From positions 1,798,001 through 1,862,000 of the forward strand of contig NZ_JBEWCD010000001.1 of the NCBI RefSeq assembly GCF_040530035.1: a stretch of DNA of 64,000 nucleotides, written 5' to 3'. Below the pieces are notes generated by a model, which was not told where the DNA came from, did no database searches, and was given only the letters and a program-made list of their open reading frames with translations. The DNA comes from Roseibium sp. HPY-6 (GTDB lineage: Bacteria > Pseudomonadota > Alphaproteobacteria > Rhizobiales > Stappiaceae). Of this stretch, positions 25,905 to 34,446 are shown piece by piece. Every line of letters starts with the position of its first letter. The stretch's first letter is position 1. A program made the position numbers and the translations under genes.

Positions 25905-26384
25905 ATGCTGAAATCCCTACTTCCTGCCGCCGTCGTCGCAACAGCTCTGGTTGCAGCGCCCGTCGCGCTTGCCGCCACCAATGACAGCACGTCGGTCGAA
26001 GGCACCTATCTGCTGGTTCAACCCAATGAAAGCCAGCGCGTTCTGGCGCTCAATCCCGGTGGTAGCGTCAACCTCGTGAGCCAGGGACAGCAGGTTCGCG
26101 GTTACACCTCCGGTCTTGGAACCTGGGAGATGACGGGCCCGGACACTGTCCGCGCCGCTATCATCGATTTCAACAATCCCCAGACAGAAAATGGCAGCAG
26201 TGGCGCATCGCACATTGTCTACGATCTGACCTTTTCCGATGAAGTCGACGGACAGTACCAGACCATCGCCGGTCAGTTCACCGGTCAGGGTTACGCCAAG
26301 GGACAAAACCCGCTTACGGACGATGCCGAACCGGCGAGCAAATTCGGCAATAGCTTTAACGGCACGCGCCTTAGCGTGAACTGA
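25905..26384 (+). CDS. Secreted hypothetical protein
   Basis: A 159-aa protein with a typical signal peptide (LLPAAVVATALVAAPVALAA). The mature part is Gly/Ser/Thr/Asn-rich and resembles a small beta-barrel: GTYLLVQPNES, GSVNLVSQGQQVRGYTSGLGTWEM, GPDTVRAAIIDFN. No Cys after the signal. I recognise no family; a periplasmic lipocalin-like or surface role is possible. GAGGAGAA precedes the ATG, and a strong terminator follows the stop, so the gene is probably monocistronic. Confidence 0.6.
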   Translation: MLKSLLPAAVVATALVAAPVALAATNDSTSVEGTYLLVQPNESQRVLALNPGGSVNLVSQGQQVRGYTSGLGTWEMTGPDTVRAAIIDFNNPQTENGSSGASHIVYDLTFSDEVDGQYQTIAGQFTGQGYAKGQNPLTDDAEPASKFGNSFNGTRLSVN

Positions 26385-26451
26385 TCGACGCGCCCTGGGC
26401 CCGAGGGTAGATTTCGTTTCTGCCCCGGCATCGCATTGGGTGAAACGGTGA

Positions 26452-26484
26452 GCCGGTGGCCTTGTGCCACCGGCATGATTTTTT
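26452..26484 (+). terminator. Rho-independent terminator
   Basis: A 9-bp stem GCCGGTGGC/GCCACCGGC with a CTTGT loop and a run of six T residues after a four-base gap, about 70 bp after the preceding secreted-protein gene. Confidence 0.85.
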
Positions 26485-26544
26485 GCCGTTCGCCGCAGGC
26501 ATTCGCAACTTGTGCAGAACTTTTATGAGACTCGGCAGAAGGGG

Positions 26545-26913
26545 TCAGGAACCTGGACAGCGTTTCAAGGGACCAACCAGATTGAACACGTCCCAGCGTA
26601 TGGTCATTTCTTCACCGGTGCGCCTCAATCCGAGGAAGTAGCCGCGCACAGCATCTTCCCCACACTGCGCATTCGCCACAGTAAAGTCTCCGGATTCAGT
26701 CGACTCCACAGGGCCCCATCGCAATGCGCACCAGAGCTGTCCTTGCTTCAGCCAAAGCCGGTCGATCTCATAAGGAGCCGCCAGAACCGTCCCGCCCGGT
26801 TTGATCGGTTCACGTGCGCACTGCGCTTCCGTGCCCCAGGTTCCAAGGAACGCGTCGCGTTCAACAGCGTGAACGGGCGTGGCGAGAAGGACGATCAGAA
26901 TGAGAAGACGCAT
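26545..26913 (-). CDS. Small secreted Cys-containing protein
   Basis: A 122-aa protein with a signal peptide (MRLLILIVLLATPVHAVE). The mature part has four Cys (AQCARE, LWCALRW, NAQCGED, LKRCPGS), which could form two disulfides in the periplasm. FLGTWGTEAQCA and the later LWLKQGQLWCALRW and RWDVFNLVGPL hint at a small lipocalin-like barrel that begins with a GxW motif. Function is unknown, and I can assign no family with certainty. The ribosome-binding site is poor. Confidence 0.5.
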   Translation of the reverse strand: MRLLILIVLLATPVHAVERDAFLGTWGTEAQCAREPIKPGGTVLAAPYEIDRLWLKQGQLWCALRWGPVESTESGDFTVANAQCGEDAVRGYFLGLRRTGEEMTIRWDVFNLVGPLKRCPGS

Positions 26914-27006
26914 GGAAAACGCTTATCAATTCTGATGGAAAATGTCTGATCAAACGGGTGTTATCTCCTGCAGTCGCAGATCCGCGCCATACACCTGCGC
27001 ATGTGC

Positions 27007-28056
27007 TCAAACATCGCAGTATTCACATTCGAAGTCGTCAAAGCGCTCGTCCCAGATGTTGATGACCTCCAGATCCTCTTTCATCTTAAAGGAAGGGATC
27101 GATTCGTGATATGTCGTCATCTCATCTTTCGGATTGCAGAGCTTATTGAGTTTCGGATGCTCCCAAAAATCATTGAAACTTTCGAGGCTTACCACCGTCT
27201 TCTCCTTCATGCGTGATGCATAGATCCAACCCAGGAAGTAAAGAAGCCCGCGTTTGTTTTCGGGTCTGTGGCTCATTATCAAGTCGAGCGAGGCTTGCTC
27301 GTCAATGACCGCAACCGCAATCGACTCTGCCATTGAAGACGCAACTTCTTCCTTCAAGGCGTTGGTCGTATTACTTACATAATGGTTGTAAACGTGGGTC
27401 GCTTCGTTCGCTAGAACGCCGTAAGATAAGGGCCTGTTCAGGAACAATCTCGAACCGAGTTGGATTTTCTTGCACATGCAACAGTAAAAAGCAGTGTCCT
27501 GGGCGAGGCTCGGTTTGAGATGCAGTGTCACATCGCCGGCGTCTATGAGATCGGCGACGATTTTATAAGCATCTCGAGGCAGATAAGTCGCATAGTGAGA
27601 AATGGTCGGCATTTTAACGTGCAATTCGTTGAGAATGCGCACGCTTATCTCTTTCAGTATGCGCGGTTGCCCTCCCTTTCCTGAGCCGCGCTCGAAGCGT
27701 GGATCCGGTGCCCAGCGTTCTGGCGGAATATAGATCTTGCCCATGCCAAAGTCTGCCGTTGTGGCGTCATCGAAGCTGAAATTCATTCCGTCTGTCGATT
27801 GCCAGCACCCAACCGCGTGATGCAAATACCAATTGACCTCGCGCGGGGATTCGGTCTGAAAGTTGAAGATAATGAGATCCCACACATTGGGGATGTCGAA
27901 GGACTTCGCAATGCTGGCGAAGTCCTTGCCGGCTGTTGCAAAGGTAAAGTCACGCGCCCCGGCAGGCGGCCAATCCTTGATCTTCTTGACTACACTCGGC
28001 TCGCGCCACTTGGGACTGAAGCTCGGCTTATGGTACGGGCCCGGCAGGATGGCCAT
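27007..28056 (-). CDS. LysM-like domain protein with a degenerate metallopeptidase motif
   Basis: A 349-aa protein with no signal peptide. Residues 35-65 look like a LysM unit (DFTFATAGKDFASIAKSFDIPNVWDLI), followed by PREVNWYLHHAVGC and GKIYIPPERW, a pattern seen in toxin- and secretion-associated proteins. In the second half, residues 217-221 read NEATH, then VYNHY. This fits a zincin helix in which the first His of HExxH is Asn, so peptidase activity is doubtful. Cys-rich CCMCKK lies just before it, and FECEYCDV at the end. The gene has a good ribosome site (AAGGGA) and is surrounded by unrelated genes. Confidence 0.55.
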   Translation of the reverse strand: MAILPGPYHKPSFSPKWREPSVVKKIKDWPPAGARDFTFATAGKDFASIAKSFDIPNVWDLIIFNFQTESPREVNWYLHHAVGCWQSTDGMNFSFDDATTADFGMGKIYIPPERWAPDPRFERGSGKGGQPRILKEISVRILNELHVKMPTISHYATYLPRDAYKIVADLIDAGDVTLHLKPSLAQDTAFYCCMCKKIQLGSRLFLNRPLSYGVLANEATHVYNHYVSNTTNALKEEVASSMAESIAVAVIDEQASLDLIMSHRPENKRGLLYFLGWIYASRMKEKTVVSLESFNDFWEHPKLNKLCNPKDEMTTYHESIPSFKMKEDLEVINIWDERFDDFECEYCDV

Positions 28057-28336
28057 CTTGAAAATCCCTTAAAAGTTCTGGATCAAACAAGCACCTCAAA
28101 AAGCGCTTTCAAATTGTCCCCTGATCTAGAAACGGGAATGCCCAATCGGAACAGGTAAATTCGCAGGACGATCCTGCCGGATTGCTCTAAGGGAAAGATT
28201 TGAAGGATAGTCCGGTTGATTATGAGCTCAGCATTGCGCGATGCTCCACACAAAGCTGACGCCCGCTGTATTGCTTTCGATAGAACGGCCGATTTCAATC
28301 ATTGGGCAAACTCCTACGTGAATAGAGGCCTGCCCG

Positions 28337-28951
28337 ATGCTACCAATTGAATCCCTGATCGCATTTGCAGTGATCTATGCTGTCGATTCCGTGACGCCGG
28401 GCCCCGCGGTTGCGATGGTTACGGTCCGCGGCGCGACTATGGGTGTCAGACGGACCGCACCATTCATTTTCGGCCTGGTTTTCGGAGATCTCGTTCTGTT
28501 TGCGATTGCGGCTGCCGGGCTGATCGCGCTGGCCGCGGCTCTCGGCCCGTTGTTTGTCGTGATCAAATGGGCGGGCGTTTGCTATCTGCTTTACCTGGCT
28601 TATCAGCTTTGGAATGCAAAGCCCGTGTCGTTGCCGTCGCAACCGCAGCGCGGCGAAGGTTGGCGCACGTTCGGTGTCGCGACCCTGCTCCCTCTTGGAA
28701 ATCCGAAAGCCGTCGGCTTTTACATTGCACTGTTGCCGACAGTTCTGGACGTGAGCACGCTGACAGTTCAAGCCTATCTTGAGCTTTCGGCGATCGTTGT
28801 GATCATTTGGACAGGAACACTTTTTACCTACGCAATTGCTGCCGCGCGCGCAGGCGTTCTGCTGCGTGCCCCGGCCGCTCAAAGACTGCTCAATCGCACA
28901 TCGGCTTGTACCATGGTCGGTGTCGCCGGCACCATTGCAGCGCGCGATTAG
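28337..28951 (+). CDS. LysE family amino-acid exporter
   Basis: A 204-aa inner-membrane protein with six hydrophobic segments. The N-terminus carries DSVTPGPAVAMVTVRGATMG (the family's TPGP motif) and the middle LLPLGNPKAVGFYIALLP (family NPK motif). Members of the LysE/RhtB superfamily export basic or neutral amino acids; the substrate cannot be told. AGAGG precedes the ATG at 28337. It faces the DMT exporter gene at 28988 convergently. Confidence 0.85.
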   Translation: MLPIESLIAFAVIYAVDSVTPGPAVAMVTVRGATMGVRRTAPFIFGLVFGDLVLFAIAAAGLIALAAALGPLFVVIKWAGVCYLLYLAYQLWNAKPVSLPSQPQRGEGWRTFGVATLLPLGNPKAVGFYIALLPTVLDVSTLTVQAYLELSAIVVIIWTGTLFTYAIAAARAGVLLRAPAAQRLLNRTSACTMVGVAGTIAARD

Positions 28952-28987
28952 AAAAAAATCGCGGGACACCAGGCAAAGTTCTGCGGC

Positions 28988-29923
28988 TCACTTGGAACCC
29001 GAGCTGAGCAGCGCTCCCGCAATCGCAAAGAGTGCTCCGACAATCGTGAATATGGTCACCATGCCGAGCCCGAAAACAGCCAGCAGTCCCATCGCAACAA
29101 GAGGCGTCAGGAAAGCCAGGCTCGAGATCGTTGCCGCGGAACCCTGACGCGTTGCCTTGTCCCACAAGACATTTGCGATCGTAAATGGTCCGATACCCAT
29201 TAGAGCGATCGCTACCCATTGCCCCATTGACGGCCAATAATGGGGTTCAATAAAGACATGCGCCGCCAACGCGCATATCCCGGCAAGGCCAAGAGACGGA
29301 CCGACAACATCCGTTTTGGTTTTCGCAAACGAACGGCCAACGGAATAGACCGCGAAGGTCAAGGCACCGCAAGCACCGAGCAACACGCCGACAATATCCA
29401 GCTCTCCCGCCATCTGGGGTGACAGGGCAATTGCCACGCCGGTAAACCCGCACCCAATTCCGAGCGCTTCGACAAATGAAGGTATGCGCCGGTGCAGCAA
29501 GGATGCCAGCAGCACCAGGAACACTGGCCAGAGATAGTGCACAACATTCGCTTCTGCCGGTCCGATGCGTGCGATGGCCGCCAGGTAAAATGCGTTGTTC
29601 CCCATCAAACCCGCCGCGACAAACGCCAGGGTCCTGAACGGTACGGACACAAAGGCTCTGGACGCCTTTCGCCGAAGCGCCAGAAGAAACGAGAGGCAAA
29701 ACCCGATCAGTGCGGACGCGCCGAGGACCAGAAGGGGTGGCGCAGGATGCACCAAGGTGGCAAGGGCCGGCCAACTCGCCCACAAAACAACAGCTCCTGC
29801 GACCAGATAATATGTCTTTGCAGTTGGACCACCTGGAAAACCCGAACGCCACCTTATGCCCAAGCGCTCCAGCAAACGGGAGTGTACATGAGCGGACTGG
29901 CCTGGAAGTTTCGCAATAATCAT
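28988..29923 (-). CDS. DMT/EamA family transporter
   Basis: A 311-aa integral membrane protein with about ten predicted helices in two EamA repeats; the second includes VGVLLGACGALTFAVYSVGRSF and GPFTIANVLWDKATRQGSA. The N-terminal 35 residues (before YYLVAGAVVLW) are hydrophilic and carry no ribosome site, so the true start may be further in. The substrate is unknown; drug/metabolite exporters of this type export amino acids or other small molecules. It is 62 bp upstream of the metC-like gene end on the same strand. Confidence 0.8.
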   Translation of the reverse strand: MIIAKLPGQSAHVHSRLLERLGIRWRSGFPGGPTAKTYYLVAGAVVLWASWPALATLVHPAPPLLVLGASALIGFCLSFLLALRRKASRAFVSVPFRTLAFVAAGLMGNNAFYLAAIARIGPAEANVVHYLWPVFLVLLASLLHRRIPSFVEALGIGCGFTGVAIALSPQMAGELDIVGVLLGACGALTFAVYSVGRSFAKTKTDVVGPSLGLAGICALAAHVFIEPHYWPSMGQWVAIALMGIGPFTIANVLWDKATRQGSAATISSLAFLTPLVAMGLLAVFGLGMVTIFTIVGALFAIAGALLSSGSK

Positions 29924-29985
29924 GGTCGTTCAGCCCGGTCTTTTCGCGTCAGATGATCTGTGTGCTCTAGGCGCAAGCGCGCCCA

Positions 29986-31146
29986 CTATTTTGACAGAAT
30001 GTCGAACAGGTTATTGAGATCCGCGCGCAGGTCCTCAATGTCTTCCAGCCCGACATTGATGCGTAAAATAGTACGCTCATGCTCCGGTCGCTTGAACTTT
30101 CTTCCGTTCCCGATGAGCATTGGCGCGACCAGACTGCGTGTGCCGCCCCAACTTGCTCCGATTGCCATGACTTTGAGTTGGTCGAGCGCTTCATCCAGAT
30201 TGGTTTCCTGAGCTTCGCTGAGCACAACGCTGAACACACCACTCGCGCCGGAAAAATCCCGCTTCCAAAGCTGATGCTGCGGAAAACCCGGAAGCCCGGG
30301 ATGCAGCACCAATCCAACGTCGGGACGAGCTGCAAGGTCTTCGGCAAGGCCCAGCGCAACGTTTCCAACATGAGCCAGCCGCACCGCCATTGTCTCGATC
30401 CCGCGCAAGGCAAGTGCGACCTCATCCGGGCTGACACCGATGCCCAGCATCCGCATTGTGTCACGCAGTTTTCTACGCAATTCCAGATCATTGACGCAAA
30501 CGGATCCGAGCAGCAGGTCGGAGTGCCCGCCAGCATATTTCGACAGCGCCTGCATCGAAAAGTCGAACCCGAGATCCAAGGGTTTCAGGTGTAAAGGGGT
30601 TGCCCAGGTGTTGTCTGCTCCGGTCAGAATTCCGTGCTTTCTGCCAAGCGCGGCAATCGCTCGCAGATCCTGAAACTCCATGGTCGTTGACCCCGGAGTT
30701 TCCGTCCAGATCAGTTTCACCGCTGGGTCGACGAGGTCTTCAATTCCTTCGCCATCCGGCCGATAGATCCTGTGGCCGATACCGCGTGGCTCCAGGAAAT
30801 TGACGCAGAAATCAAGGACAGGCGGATAGACGTTGTCAGGGACGAGTACCGTATCCCCCGGAAGCAGCACGCTCAGAAAAACGATCGTCGCGCCAGCCTG
30901 ACCGGAAGGTACTATGACCGAGCGCAGACCGTTCTCCAGTTTTGCAATCTGTGCTTCGAGTGTTCGCGTCGTGGGCGTGCCATGCAGACCGTAGAAATAG
31001 CTGTCGAGGTCCCGCTCAAGACGCGTCGCATAGGCCTGCGCCGTATCGAACACGATTGTGGAAGCGCGATAGGTCGGGACGGTCAGGCTTGAGAATTCCG
31101 ACTGATCAACCGTTGGGTGGATCGCACAGTTTGTAGCGTCACGCAT
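29986..31146 (-). CDS. PLP-dependent Cys/Met-metabolism enzyme (cystathionine beta-lyase type)
   Basis: A 386-aa member of the trans-sulfuration family. YFYGLHGTPTTRTLEAQIAKLE, LVPDNVYPP, IWTETPGSTTMEFQDL and GADNTWATPLHLKPLDLGFDFSMQALSKYAGGHSDLLLG are the expected motifs, the last holding the PLP-binding Lys. The C-terminal half contains RMLGIGVSPDEVALALRGIETMAVRL and ends in ERTILRINVGLEDIEDL. Closest by pattern to MetC-type cystathionine beta-lyase/PatB relatives; other C-S lyases are possible. The ATG at 31146 has AGAGGAAG 6 nt upstream. A divergent LysR gene starts 107 bp away and is its probable regulator. Confidence 0.85.
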   Translation of the reverse strand: MRDATNCAIHPTVDQSEFSSLTVPTYRASTIVFDTAQAYATRLERDLDSYFYGLHGTPTTRTLEAQIAKLENGLRSVIVPSGQAGATIVFLSVLLPGDTVLVPDNVYPPVLDFCVNFLEPRGIGHRIYRPDGEGIEDLVDPAVKLIWTETPGSTTMEFQDLRAIAALGRKHGILTGADNTWATPLHLKPLDLGFDFSMQALSKYAGGHSDLLLGSVCVNDLELRRKLRDTMRMLGIGVSPDEVALALRGIETMAVRLAHVGNVALGLAEDLAARPDVGLVLHPGLPGFPQHQLWKRDFSGASGVFSVVLSEAQETNLDEALDQLKVMAIGASWGGTRSLVAPMLIGNGRKFKRPEHERTILRINVGLEDIEDLRADLNNLFDILSK

Positions 31147-31211
31147 GTGTCTTCCTCTGAAAGTTTCGCAAACTAGAGCAAACTTTCTTCTGGCAAACAA
31201 TTTATAGTTCG

Positions 31212-31225
31212 GCATAATTCTATGC
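31212..31225. promoter_or_regulatory. Dyad GCATA-ATTC-TATGC in the metC-like/LysR divergent region
   Basis: The dyad lies at the centre of the 107-bp gap between the divergent lyase and LysR genes, where LysR-type regulators usually bind. It is flanked by further imperfectly symmetric TATAGTT/AACTTATA sequences. Probable binding site of the LysR protein at 31254. Confidence 0.45.
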
Positions 31226-31253
31226 GCAAAACTTATAGTATTTGAGCAAAACC

Positions 31254-32141
31254 ATGAAATTCAGGCAACTCGAAGCCTTCCACAGCATGATGATTTCCGG
31301 GTCTACCGTCCGCGCGGCTGAACTCATGCAGATCACACAGCCTGCCGTCAGCAGAAGCATCGCCGAGTTGGAGGCATCCCTTGGATTCACGCTTTTCGAT
31401 CGCGTGCGCGGACGGATGGTCCCCACCACAGAAGGTCAGTTGTTCTTCCGCGAAGTGTCAGAGAGTTTCAAGGGCATGGACCGGCTGAGATCAGCAGCCG
31501 CTTCCATCCGGGACTATGGCTCGGGGCACCTGAAAATAGCCTCTCTTTCGGCCCTTGGAGCTGAAGTCGTACCCAAGGCAATCCGGGATTTCAGAAGGAA
31601 AAACGATCGTGTCAGGATCACTCTTCAAGTGCTGCCTTCCGCGCAGGTACGCAACCAAGTCGTGGACGGCAATTTTGACATTGGCCTTGCCGCCGATGAA
31701 ATAGACCGCTCCGGTGTTGATACGACCCATTTCGGCGGGTTTTCCGGCGTGATCGCAATGTCAGCCCATCATCCCTTGGCAACGCGAGACGTGCTTGGTC
31801 CAGAGGATCTCATCGGCCAGCCGATGATCGGCCTCGCCCCGGAAGACCGGGCGCGCCACAGGTTCGACGCCATTTTGGAGGAAGCAGGCGTTTCGCCCGA
31901 GTATGTGGTGGAAACACCCTCTTCCACAACGACATGCGCGCTGGCGCTGACGGGTGACGCGATAGGCCTGGTCAATCCGCTTGTCGTTGATGGTTTCGTT
32001 ACAAGAGGGTTGGAAATTCGCCCGTTTGCACCTGAGGTGAATTTTCGCTCGTTCCTGTTGTTCCGACCGGACATTCAAAGATCGAAACTTGTCAGGGACT
32101 TTACCAAATGTCTGTTTGATCTTCGAAACGGGTTGGCCTGA
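31254..32141 (+). CDS. LysR-family transcriptional regulator
   Basis: A 295-aa LysR regulator. The N-terminal winged helix is visible in FRQLEAFHSMMISGSTVRAAELMQITQPAVSRSIAELEASLGFTLFDRV. A substrate-binding domain follows from about residue 90 (HLKIASLSALGAEVVPKAI). The ATG at 31254 is chosen over a TTG 12 bp upstream because the family begins MKFRQLEAF. It is divergent from the cystathionine-lyase-type gene at 29986-31146 and probably controls it and itself through the dyad between them. Confidence 0.9.
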   Translation: MKFRQLEAFHSMMISGSTVRAAELMQITQPAVSRSIAELEASLGFTLFDRVRGRMVPTTEGQLFFREVSESFKGMDRLRSAAASIRDYGSGHLKIASLSALGAEVVPKAIRDFRRKNDRVRITLQVLPSAQVRNQVVDGNFDIGLAADEIDRSGVDTTHFGGFSGVIAMSAHHPLATRDVLGPEDLIGQPMIGLAPEDRARHRFDAILEEAGVSPEYVVETPSSTTTCALALTGDAIGLVNPLVVDGFVTRGLEIRPFAPEVNFRSFLLFRPDIQRSKLVRDFTKCLFDLRNGLA

Positions 32142-32288
32142 ACACAGACAGTAAAGATAAACGAGGCTCGGTTACCGACAGAGCGCTTACACAACGGAAC
32201 TTCTTGGTCGGCTTGTCCGGTTAAAAGTGGCGTCAGCCGAAGACTTCAAGCTGGTCCGTTTTTCCCTTGGCCTGCGCCATCAGGTAAT

Positions 32289-32314
32289 ATCCGGGCACAC
32301 ATATGTGCCCGGAT
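32289..32314 (-). terminator. Stem-loop after the VPLPA-CTERM gene
   Basis: ATCCGGGCACA and TGTGCCCGGAT form an 11-bp perfect stem with a CATA loop, starting 12 bp downstream of the minus-strand stop at 32327. No T-run follows, so it is a weak terminator or a 3'-end protector. Confidence 0.5.
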
Positions 32315-32326
32315 AGAGAGAGCCAG

Positions 32327-33145
32327 TCAGGCTTTTTTCGCACGCTTGCGCGCAACAAAGCCCATCACACCGAGGCCGCCAAGCAACAGTGCGCCGCCGG
32401 CAGGCAGCGGGACCGGTGTCGGTGACGCTTCAATGTCGATGGTGAAGAGAACCGTATCTGCCGTGATCGACCCTGCATCTGCAATACCAAAGAGTGCGCC
32501 GAGTGCGCCGAACCCGTTACCGTCCAGGCCAGCATCGATATCAATAAGGCGCGTGATCACACCGTTTTCATCATCACCAAGCTGAATGTTCTGCCCTGGA
32601 GCGGCGGCACCGAACAACTGGTTCACCTCAGTGCCGGCATCCCAGATGGAACGTCCGGTGATTTGAATCGTCTGCTCGATCAAATTGCCCATATCATCGA
32701 AGATTTCGTAGGCAAACGGATCGTCATTTCCGAAGAACGTGTCGTTGGACGGCACGAACATTGACAGGAACGTTGCGTACCGGTTCGTCGCCGGGTCCGT
32801 GACGTCAATGGTCAATGTCGCGGACTGGCCGTCAAGGATCGGCCCGGGACCAGAAATGAAGCCACCTTGCGAGTTGGGCTCAACCGCAAGACGCTCGGGC
32901 GCAATTAGATTAGGTGGGTTCGGCGGAACGGGCACTTCAGCGATCTGCTCAATTCCGGCACTTGCCGTCGCACCTTTGTTGAACGCGTCAAAATTGCCGG
33001 AATGAAGGCCTGTGTAGACCGGTGTCACAAGGAACCCGAAACCGTTGCTGTTGTTGAATGTAATATCAACTGTTGTTGCATTTGCCGTGCCTGCGATCAG
33101 CAAGCCCATCACGCTTGCCCCAAGCAGCGTTGTTAACTTCCGCAT
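32327..33145 (-). CDS. Secreted VPLPA-CTERM protein
   Basis: A 272-aa exported protein. It has an N-terminal signal peptide (MRKLTTLLGASVMGLLIAGTANA), a Thr/Asn-rich beta-type body with YATFLSMFVPSNDTFFGNDDPFAYEIFDDMG, and a C-terminal sorting signal: VPLPAG, a hydrophobic stretch ALLLGGLGVMGFVA, then basic RKRAKKA. This tripartite tail is the VPLPA-CTERM signal processed by an exosortase-type enzyme. The body resembles a spondin-like extracellular domain (spondin_N proteins contain similar phrases), so a surface or matrix role is likely. GGAGGG precedes the ATG at 33145. No exosortase gene is present in the window. Confidence 0.75.
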   Translation of the reverse strand: MRKLTTLLGASVMGLLIAGTANATTVDITFNNSNGFGFLVTPVYTGLHSGNFDAFNKGATASAGIEQIAEVPVPPNPPNLIAPERLAVEPNSQGGFISGPGPILDGQSATLTIDVTDPATNRYATFLSMFVPSNDTFFGNDDPFAYEIFDDMGNLIEQTIQITGRSIWDAGTEVNQLFGAAAPGQNIQLGDDENGVITRLIDIDAGLDGNGFGALGALFGIADAGSITADTVLFTIDIEASPTPVPLPAGGALLLGGLGVMGFVARKRAKKA

Positions 33146-33522
33146 GTTGCCCTCCAGGTCAACCTGTTTCCAAACACCCCCGATTGGGTGCAGCCAGAAC
33201 ACTAGGGCAACCGACGCGCTTTGCGGCTCACTTCAGGACACAGCACGCACACATTCGCGTTAGCTCTAAAACCTCTCAAGCTATTGTGATTACTATTAAA
33301 TTCTCGTTCACTCGCTAAGACTTGATTTGGTCGCGCATACCCGTGATCGCTCGCCGCACGCAGGTCAGAAAACGGTTTTTGGATCGGCCGGAACAGCCGA
33401 CAAGGCGAGTCTTCTGATGCCGAAGCCATCCCGTCACGAACACGGTGTGCCCGGAGCGATCTCAATCGCCCATTGCCGACTTGGAGAATTTAGGCCCATA
33501 TGCGATCCAGGATTGAAACGCG
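33146..33522. other. 377-bp intergenic region without a supported gene
   Basis: It lies between divergent genes and so probably holds both promoters. An AT-rich patch at 33270-33310 with ATTAAATTC is the best promoter candidate. The open frames here show no ribosome site or recognisable sequence. Confidence 0.35.
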
Positions 33523-34425
33523 GTGAAGGTTCTCAAAAGCAACATGGGACAGACGGCTGAAGCGAATGCGCGTGGCATCATTTTGATGGTTCTGTCCATG
33601 GGAGCCTTTTCGATTGCCGATACATTCATCAAGCTGGCGTCGGGAACAGTCGCGCCCCCGCAGGTCATGTTCCTGATGATGGCCGGTGGCGCAATCATGT
33701 TTTGCACAATGGCAAAGGTGCAAGGTGCGCGGCTCATGGATCGACGGATCCTAGCGCCTGTCTTTCTCGTCCGGTATCTTTCCGAAGTCACCGCCATGGT
33801 CGGCATGGTCATGGCTCTCGCCCATGTGCCGCTTTCGGCGGTCGGCGCGATCATCCAGGCAACTCCCTTACTGGTTGCCCTCGGCGCCGTTCTATTCCTG
33901 GGGGAGAAAGTGAGTTGGCGGCGCTGGAGCACCATCGTCCTCGGCTTTGTCGGGGTTTTACTCATCGTTCAGCCGGGCGCTGAAGGCTTTGACGCTTTCG
34001 CACTTTGGGCAGTGCTGGCGATGGTCGGCCTATCCGTTCGCGATCTGACGACACGCATGACCCCGCCCGATATGGCATCGACGAGCCTTGCTGCATATTC
34101 CGCGATCGCCGCACTCCCGTTTGCCATGGCCTGGATCCTCCTGGATGGCCACGCCTTTCTGCCGCCGGAGGCGGACTGGATCATGCTGGTTTCCATCGTG
34201 CTGTTTGGCTCGCTCGGATATCTCCTGCTCACGGCATCCATTCGCTCGACCAGCATCTCCGTCGTCACGCCGTTCCGATATGCGCGGCTCCTCTTCATGT
34301 TGATCCTCGGCGTCGTGGTCTTCGATGAACGTCCCGGTTACCTGATGCTTGTGGGTGCCTCACTGATCGTTGTCTCGGGCCTTTACATGATGTGGCGCGA
34401 GCGTGTCGTCAGAGAGAAAGCCTAG
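33523..34425 (+). CDS. DMT/EamA family transporter
   Basis: A 300-aa membrane protein with ten hydrophobic segments in two EamA repeats (VLSMGAFSIADTFIKLA in the first, LFGSLGYLLLTASIRSTSISVVTPFRYARLLFMLILG in the second). It resembles the S-adenosylmethionine-uptake/RarD-like branch of alphaproteobacterial EamA proteins, but the substrate is not predictable. The GTG start at 33523 has AGGA upstream; the ATG at 33544 (GQTAEAN) is an alternative. No operon partner, as the next gene runs the other way. Confidence 0.8.
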   Translation: MKVLKSNMGQTAEANARGIILMVLSMGAFSIADTFIKLASGTVAPPQVMFLMMAGGAIMFCTMAKVQGARLMDRRILAPVFLVRYLSEVTAMVGMVMALAHVPLSAVGAIIQATPLLVALGAVLFLGEKVSWRRWSTIVLGFVGVLLIVQPGAEGFDAFALWAVLAMVGLSVRDLTTRMTPPDMASTSLAAYSAIAALPFAMAWILLDGHAFLPPEADWIMLVSIVLFGSLGYLLLTASIRSTSISVVTPFRYARLLFMLILGVVVFDERPGYLMLVGASLIVVSGLYMMWRERVVREKA

Positions 34426-34446
34426 GCCAAACCAGGGCGAACAGCA

